NCBI GenBank assembly: GCA_964552015.1 | Contig: CAZKFR010000005.1 | Span: forward strand, 1 to 64,000 | DNA length: 64,000 bases | Direction: 5' to 3' | Source of the DNA: Rhodocaloribacter sp964552015 | Lineage (GTDB): Bacteria; Bacteroidota; Rhodothermia; Rhodothermales; ISCAR-4553 | Shown here: piece by piece, positions 59,540 to 64,000 of the stretch | How the letters are laid out: the number at the start of each line of letters is the position of its first letter | How positions within the stretch are numbered: the stretch's first letter is position 1 | Program-made: the position numbers and the translations under genes | Notes under the pieces: generated by a model | The model's database searches: none | What the model was told of the DNA's origin: nothing | Seen by the model: only the letters and a program-made list of their open reading frames with translations

Positions 59540-60481
59540 ATGTCCACCGCGCCCCATCCCCCGGCCCCCGATCTCCTCGCCGACGCGGCCCTCCCGGCGG
59601 CGGTGACGACGCCTCCGTGGCGGGACTACCTGACGCTCACCAAACCGGAGATCGCGTTCCTCGTGGCCCTTTCGGCGCTGGCGGGCTTTTTCCTGGCGCC
59701 GGCGTCCGCCTTCGACGGATGGACCCTGCTCGCGGCCCTCGTCGGCATCACCCTGACGGCCGGCGGGAGTGGCGCCCTGAACCACTACCTGGAGCGGGAC
59801 CTCGACACCCGGATGCGCCGGACGGCCCGGCGCCCGATTGCGGCGGGCCGGATGGCCCCGGAGACAGCCCGTACGTTCGGGCTGGTGCTCGTCGCCGCCG
59901 GGCTGGCGCTCCTGTGCCCGCTGACGAACCCGCTCACGGGCGTGCTGGCGGCCCTTACGGTGGTCCTCTACCTGTACGTCTACACCCCCCTGAAGCGCGT
60001 GACGAAGTACAACACGCTGGTGGGTACGCTGCCGGGTGCCCTCCCCGCGCTGGGCGGCTATACGGCCGCTACGGGTGAATTCGGCGTGGCGGGGTGGCTG
60101 CTCTTCGCCGTCCTTCTCTGCTGGCAGATGCCCCACTTCTTCGCGCTGGCCTGGATGTACCGGAAGGACTACGCACGCGCCGGCTATGCCATGCTCCCCG
60201 TGGTGGAACCCTCGGGCCGCTCGACGACGCGGCAGACGCTCGGGTTCACGGTGCTCATGATCGTGGCCAGCCTGGCCCTGCCGCTCACGGGTGCCGTCGG
60301 GTGGCTCTACACGGCCGGCGCTCTCGGCCTCGGGGTGTGGTTCCTCCGGCCCGTGCTCCGGTTTTACGTCGACACGACCGCCTACCGCGCCCGGCGCGTC
60401 CTGATGGCTTCCGTCGGCTATATCCCGCTGCTGGTGGCCTGCATCGTGGCGGACCGCCTGCTGGCCTGGCTTCTGGCCTGA
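59540..60481 (+). CDS. ctaB: Protoheme IX farnesyltransferase (COX10/CtaB)
   Basis: Adds farnesyl to heme B to make heme O. 313 aa, UbiA superfamily with about nine helices. First Asp-rich motif in NHYLERDLDTRMRRTARRPIAAGR (about 73-96), second region YTPLKRVTKYNTLVGTLPGALPALGG near 148, and QMPHFFALAWMYRKDYARAGYAMLP near 194. Start at ATG 59540. Followed 28 nt later by an ABC exporter. Confidence 0.96.
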   Translation: MSTAPHPPAPDLLADAALPAAVTTPPWRDYLTLTKPEIAFLVALSALAGFFLAPASAFDGWTLLAALVGITLTAGGSGALNHYLERDLDTRMRRTARRPIAAGRMAPETARTFGLVLVAAGLALLCPLTNPLTGVLAALTVVLYLYVYTPLKRVTKYNTLVGTLPGALPALGGYTAATGEFGVAGWLLFAVLLCWQMPHFFALAWMYRKDYARAGYAMLPVVEPSGRSTTRQTLGFTVLMIVASLALPLTGAVGWLYTAGALGLGVWFLRPVLRFYVDTTAYRARRVLMASVGYIPLLVACIVADRLLAWLLA

Positions 60482-60509
60482 CCCTATCGTCTCACGTACG
60501 GCTACGCCC

Positions 60510-61457
60510 ATGGAGCAGCCTGCTGTCGCGTTGTCACACGTCGTGCACCACTACGGCGACCGCCGGGCCCTGGACGACGTCTCCCTCACCGTACCCGCCG
60601 GCGAACGCTTCGGCCTGCTGGGACCGAACGGAAGCGGCAAGACGACCCTGTTCCGCATCCTGGCGACCCTGTTGCCCCCCTCGGAAGGCACGGCGCGCGT
60701 GGCCGGCTTCGACTGCGTGCGGGAGGCGGCCACGGTGCGCCGCCACCTCGGCGTGGTCTTCCAGAGCCCGGCCCTCGACCCGGAACTGACCGTCTCGGAA
60801 AACCTGCGCTTCCACGCGGCGCTCTACGGCTTGCACGGCGCCGAGGCCCGGCAACGGATCGACACCCTGCTCGGCCGCTTCGGGCTCGCCGACCGCGCCG
60901 GCGACCGTGCGGGCACCCTCTCGGGCGGCCAGCAGCGCCGCGTCGACCTGGCCCGTGGCCTGCTCCATACCCCCCGCGTCCTCCTGCTCGACGAACCGAC
61001 GACCGGCCTCGACCCTGCCGCCCGGCGCGCTTTCTGGGACACCCTCGATGCCCTTCAGCAGGAGGAGCACCTCACGGTCATCGTGGCGACCCACCTGCTC
61101 GACGAGGCCGAGGCGTGCGACCGCCTGGCGCTGCTCGACCGGGGCCGGCTCGTGGCGCAGGGCACCCCCGCCGACCTGAAAGCCGCCCTCGGCGAGGAGA
61201 CGCTCTGGCTCGAAGCCGACGACCCGGAGGCGCTGGCCGAACGCCTCGAAGCCCGGTTCGGCCTCTCGCCCCGCGTCGTAGGCCATCGCCTGCAGATCTC
61301 CCATCCGGACGTGGTTTCCCTCCTGCCGGCCCTCTATGAGGCCTTCGGCGACGTCATCCACAGCGCTACGATCCGTCCCCCCTCGCTCGAGGACGTCTTC
61401 CTCCTCCGTGCCGGCCACCTGCTGGAACCGTCCGGCGAACCCCACCTAGAGGCCTGA
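60510..61457 (+). CDS. ABC transporter ATP-binding protein
   Basis: 315 aa. Walker A GPNGSGKTT at 38-46, signature LSGGQQRRVDLARGL near 138, Walker B VLLLDEPTTG near 157, H-loop VATHLLDEAE near 192. The C-terminal extension (about 230-315) is of the DrrA/NatA type found in ABC-2 exporters. Powers the permease encoded 36 nt later. Placed in the heme A cluster, which could mean a role in oxidase assembly, but the substrate is unknown. Confidence 0.94.
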   Translation: MEQPAVALSHVVHHYGDRRALDDVSLTVPAGERFGLLGPNGSGKTTLFRILATLLPPSEGTARVAGFDCVREAATVRRHLGVVFQSPALDPELTVSENLRFHAALYGLHGAEARQRIDTLLGRFGLADRAGDRAGTLSGGQQRRVDLARGLLHTPRVLLLDEPTTGLDPAARRAFWDTLDALQQEEHLTVIVATHLLDEAEACDRLALLDRGRLVAQGTPADLKAALGEETLWLEADDPEALAERLEARFGLSPRVVGHRLQISHPDVVSLLPALYEAFGDVIHSATIRPPSLEDVFLLRAGHLLEPSGEPHLEA

Positions 61458-61493
61458 GGCTGTCCGGGCCCCTTCCTCCAACGACGACCGACC

Positions 61494-62273
61494 ATGCACG
61501 CCATCGCCGCCCTGTGGAAACGTGAGATCCTGAAGTTCTTCCGGGACCGGAGCCGGGTCATCGGAGCGCTGGGCCAACCGCTCGGGTTCTGGCTGCTGCT
61601 CGGCTTCGGCTTCCAGGGCGCCTTCCGCATGCCGGGCACCGACGCGACGACGCCGGTCGACTACCGCGCCTTCCTCTTTCCGGGCGTCATCGCCATGGTG
61701 ATCCTGTTCACGGCGCTCTTCTCGACGATCTCGATGGTGGAGGAGCGCAAGAGCGGTTTTCTGCAGGCGGCGCTCGTGGCTCCGGTGCCGCGCCTGGCGC
61801 TCGTCTTCGGTGCGACGCTGGGCGGTACGACGCTCGCCCTCCTTCAGGCCCTGCTGTTCCTCCTGCTGCTGCCCCTGACCGGCCTCAGCCCGACGCCCGC
61901 CGGGCTGACGATGCTGCTTCCGGCCTGCCTCTGCCTGGGGGTGGCCTTCACGGCGCTCGGCGTGACGGTGGCCTGGCGGATGGACTCCACCCGCGGCTTC
62001 CACGCCGTGATGAACCTGGTGCTGCTGCCGATGTGGCTCCTCTCGGGGGCCGTGTTTCCCCTCAGCGGGGTGGCCACCCCCCTGCGCTGGGTGATGCTCG
62101 CCAACCCGGTCACGTACGGCGTGACCGCCCTGCGGCACGCGCTCCACGCACCGGGCACGGTGCCCGACGCCTTCACCTCGCCGGCCGTCGCCCTCGGCGT
62201 CTCCGCCGCCTTCGCCGTGGCGATGCTACTCCTGGCCACCCGCACCGCGCGGCGCCCCCTCTTCGCCGCCTGA
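61494..62273 (+). CDS. ABC-2 type transporter permease
   Basis: 259 aa, six predicted helices with an N-terminal amphipathic segment (MHAIAALWKREILKFFRDRSRVIG), as in the YadH/NodJ/DrrB family. VEERKSGFLQAALVAPVPRLALVFG near 82 is the conserved cytoplasmic loop. Partner of the ATPase upstream. Substrates of this family include drugs, polysaccharides and lipids. Confidence 0.92.
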   Translation: MHAIAALWKREILKFFRDRSRVIGALGQPLGFWLLLGFGFQGAFRMPGTDATTPVDYRAFLFPGVIAMVILFTALFSTISMVEERKSGFLQAALVAPVPRLALVFGATLGGTTLALLQALLFLLLLPLTGLSPTPAGLTMLLPACLCLGVAFTALGVTVAWRMDSTRGFHAVMNLVLLPMWLLSGAVFPLSGVATPLRWVMLANPVTYGVTALRHALHAPGTVPDAFTSPAVALGVSAAFAVAMLLLATRTARRPLFAA

Positions 62274-62313
62274 GCGGAAACGCCGGCCCCACCCGCGCCG
62301 TTGAACGCTCATC

Positions 62314-63402
62314 ATGGAACGAGCACCCCTTCCCACGACCACCCAGCGGCTCGACCTGCGCTCCCTGCGCCGCGACGAGCTGGAGGACCTGGCCGAACGG
62401 CTGGGCCAGCCCCGCTTCCGCGGACGCCAGCTCTTCAAATGGCTCTACGGCAAGGGCGCCACGTCGTTCGACGAGATGACCGACCTGCCGGCCGCCTTCC
62501 GTACCGAACTGGCCGGGCTGGCCACGCTGACCTCCCTGCACCCCCTTACGACGCAGACCGCTACCGACGGCACCGTCAAAACCCTGTTCGAACTGTCTTC
62601 AGGCCGCCGCATCGAGACGGTCCTCATCCCCGACTTCGACGACGACGGCTCGGCCCGCCGGCTGACGGTGTGCGTCTCCAGCCAGGTGGGCTGTGCCATG
62701 GGCTGCACCTTCTGCGCCACCGGCCTGATGGGCTTTCAGCAGAACCTCACCGCCGGTGAGATCTTCGAGCAGGTCTGGCGGATGGACCGGGAGGCCCGCC
62801 GACGCTTCGGGCGTGGCATCACCAACATCGTGTACATGGGCATGGGCGAGCCGCTGCTCAACTACGACAACGTCCTGCGCAGTGTCGACCTGATCACCGA
62901 CCCGGACGGCCTCGGCCTGAGCCCGAAGCGCATCACCGTCTCGACCGTCGGCCTGGCCCGCCGCATCCGGCAACTGGCCGACGACGACACGCGCTTCAAC
63001 CTGGCCGTCTCGTTGCACGCCCCCACCGACGCGAAGCGTAGCGCCATCATGCCCGTGAACCGACGGGCCGCCACCGACCTGGGCGCGCTGCGCGAAGCCA
63101 TCCAGTATTACACCCGGAAGACGGGCCGGCGCGTCACGTACGAGTACTGTATGTTTGCCGGCGTCAACGACACGGACGAGGACGCCCGCGCGCTGGCGCG
63201 CATCGTGGCCTGGGCGCCGAGCAAGGTCAACCTGATCATGTACAACCCGGTCGAAGGCCTGGGCTTCGCACGCACCAGCGAGGAGCGCCTCCACCGCTTC
63301 ATCCGTGTTCTGGTGGAAAAAGGCGTGACCGTCACCGTGCGCCGGAGCCGGGGGCAGGACATCGACGCCGCCTGCGGGCAGCTGGCCGTCCGCGAAGCCT
63401 GA
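62314..63402 (+). CDS. rlmN: Dual-specificity rRNA/tRNA adenine-C2 methyltransferase RlmN
   Basis: Radical-SAM enzyme that methylates A2503 of 23S rRNA and A37 of some tRNAs. 362 aa. The 4Fe-4S motif is C127, C131 and C134 (CAMGCTFC). The methyl-carrying/resolving cysteines are probably C354 near the C terminus and C120. GMGEPLLNYDNVLRS near 175 and YTRKTGRRVTYEYCMFAGVND near 266 are typical. Start at ATG 62314. Confidence 0.97.
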   Translation: MERAPLPTTTQRLDLRSLRRDELEDLAERLGQPRFRGRQLFKWLYGKGATSFDEMTDLPAAFRTELAGLATLTSLHPLTTQTATDGTVKTLFELSSGRRIETVLIPDFDDDGSARRLTVCVSSQVGCAMGCTFCATGLMGFQQNLTAGEIFEQVWRMDREARRRFGRGITNIVYMGMGEPLLNYDNVLRSVDLITDPDGLGLSPKRITVSTVGLARRIRQLADDDTRFNLAVSLHAPTDAKRSAIMPVNRRAATDLGALREAIQYYTRKTGRRVTYEYCMFAGVNDTDEDARALARIVAWAPSKVNLIMYNPVEGLGFARTSEERLHRFIRVLVEKGVTVTVRRSRGQDIDAACGQLAVREA

Positions 63403-63494
63403 CGCGAACACCGGCCATTTTTCGCCGTCTCGCCCTTCCACCTTCCGCACCGCCCTCCTATATTGCGGCAGACCATCCAACCGGTTTGCGGCCC

Positions 63495-63740
63495 ATGCGG
63501 TACGACTCCGACACCCCTTCCGACCTCGGCGACAGCCTGGCCACCTGGCTGTTCGGTTTCTTCGGCGCCGTCGCAGCCTTTCTCCTGCTTCCACGCGCCC
63601 TCAAATACTTCGTACGGCGGCTGCTCGTCCGTCTCGTGAGCGAGGCCTTGTTGCTGGTGGCGGCCGGGCTCCTCACCGAGCGGATCGTAGACTGGCTCAG
63701 CCGGGAGCGCGCCACGCCGCCCGTCGGTCCACGCCGCTGA
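63495..63740 (+). CDS. Small membrane protein (81 aa)
   Basis: Two adjacent hydrophobic stretches (about 17-34 and 46-63) between charged ends, ending in a basic Pro/Arg tail. No family recognised. TATATTGC at 63459-63466 may be its -7 promoter element. Start at ATG 63495. The following gene begins 33 nt later. Confidence 0.6.
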   Translation: MRYDSDTPSDLGDSLATWLFGFFGAVAAFLLLPRALKYFVRRLLVRLVSEALLLVAAGLLTERIVDWLSRERATPPVGPRR

Positions 63741-63773
63741 CCCGAGCTCACCCTCACCCAACCCCTGCCCCCG

Positions 63774-64000
63774 ATGAAACGAACCACCGCCTTCCTGCTC
63801 CTGACGGCTCTCGTAACCTGCACCGGCCTCCTGCCTGCCCGGGCCCAGGCCCGCATCGAGATCGGCCCGCGCCTCGGCGTCGACGCCGGCGGCGACATCG
63901 AGGAGTTCTTCGTCGGCGCCGACGCCCGCTTCCACCTGATCGCGCTGCCGGTCGTACTCAACACGACCTTCGACATCTACTTCGTGGACGGACCCACCGA
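63774..64000 (+). CDS. Secreted protein, probable outer-membrane barrel (truncated by window edge)
   Basis: The first 75 residues are visible. Signal peptide about 1-25 (ARA/Q), then RIEIGPRLGVDAGGDIEEFFVGADARFHL, alternating strands like small porin-type or OmpA-like beta-barrels. The C-terminal part lies beyond 64000, so the family cannot be fixed. Confidence 0.65.
   Translation, partial: MKRTTAFLLLTALVTCTGLLPARAQARIEIGPRLGVDAGGDIEEFFVGADARFHLIALPVVLNTTFDIYFVDGPT

Noticed and set aside
1..64000. CRISPR arrays, tRNA or rRNA genes, insertion sequences, prophage
   Set aside because: No regularly spaced identical repeats, no recognisable tRNA T-loop/acceptor patterns, no transposase, integrase or phage structural proteins were found by reading. 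A tRNAscan or profile search could still find a missed tRNA.

Overview
This is a 64 kb piece of a high-GC chromosome. It most likely comes from the Rhodothermales (Rhodothermota, the deep-branching relatives of Bacteroidota). The evidence is a secreted protein with a C-terminal FlgD-like/T9SS sorting domain, a TonB-dependent receptor with an N-terminal carboxypeptidase-regulatory domain, a DUF5683-type protein, an archaeal/eukaryote-type ProRS, and promoter-like elements close to the Bacteroidota TTTG...TAnnTTTG pattern. Genus is not resolved. The sequence is a draft assembly. It carries two 100-N gaps, each flanked by an exact 55-bp duplication, which points to scaffold joins of overlapping contig ends.

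Layout. 1-1310: terminator of an upstream gene, a small ORF, a membrane protein with an HEAGH motif, and a complete threonine attenuator (leader peptide MNRTTTTTTPAC, three mutually exclusive hairpins, T8 tract) in front of thrS. 1311-6200: thrS, an ACT-domain protein, an SDR oxidoreductase, a hydratase-like lipoprotein and a hypothetical gene. 6210-15137: minus-strand beta-oxidation operon tetR-fadD-fadN-fadA-fadE with a promoter and palindromic operator. 15190-23892: a DUF4097 protein diverging from a tetR-tolC-MFP-RND efflux operon; the RND pump has about 230 extra residues rich in hydrophobic segments. 23899-26088: lipoprotein, rsfS, a LytR_C protein and a secreted hypothetical. 26477-28952: tsaD, chorismate mutase, mltG. 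28959-32050: a FadL-type porin and a repeat-rich lipoprotein broken by a gap. 32374-40628: proS with a structured leader, TonB receptor, endonuclease V, DUF5683 protein, YraN, secreted choice-of-anchor B protein. 40621-49083: a regulatory region with GbsR/histidine kinase/response regulator, a SAM hydroxide adenosyltransferase, a sigma-factor-like protein fused to a membrane anchor, a second histidine kinase, purA and a STAS protein. 49196-55445: secF, secD, a secreted hypothetical, two lipid-linked sugar transfer genes. 55593-57986: metA-metY. 58533-62273: ctaA, ctaB and an ABC exporter. 62314 to the end: rlmN, a small membrane protein and a truncated secreted protein.

The window is mostly housekeeping. 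No phage, insertion sequence, CRISPR array, rRNA or tRNA was recognised. The most notable new element is the thrS attenuator at 1187-1280, a full leader-peptide attenuation system on an aminoacyl-tRNA synthetase gene in this lineage. Next are the membrane-tethered sigma-like protein at 44534-45751, the expanded RND pump and the structured proS leader.
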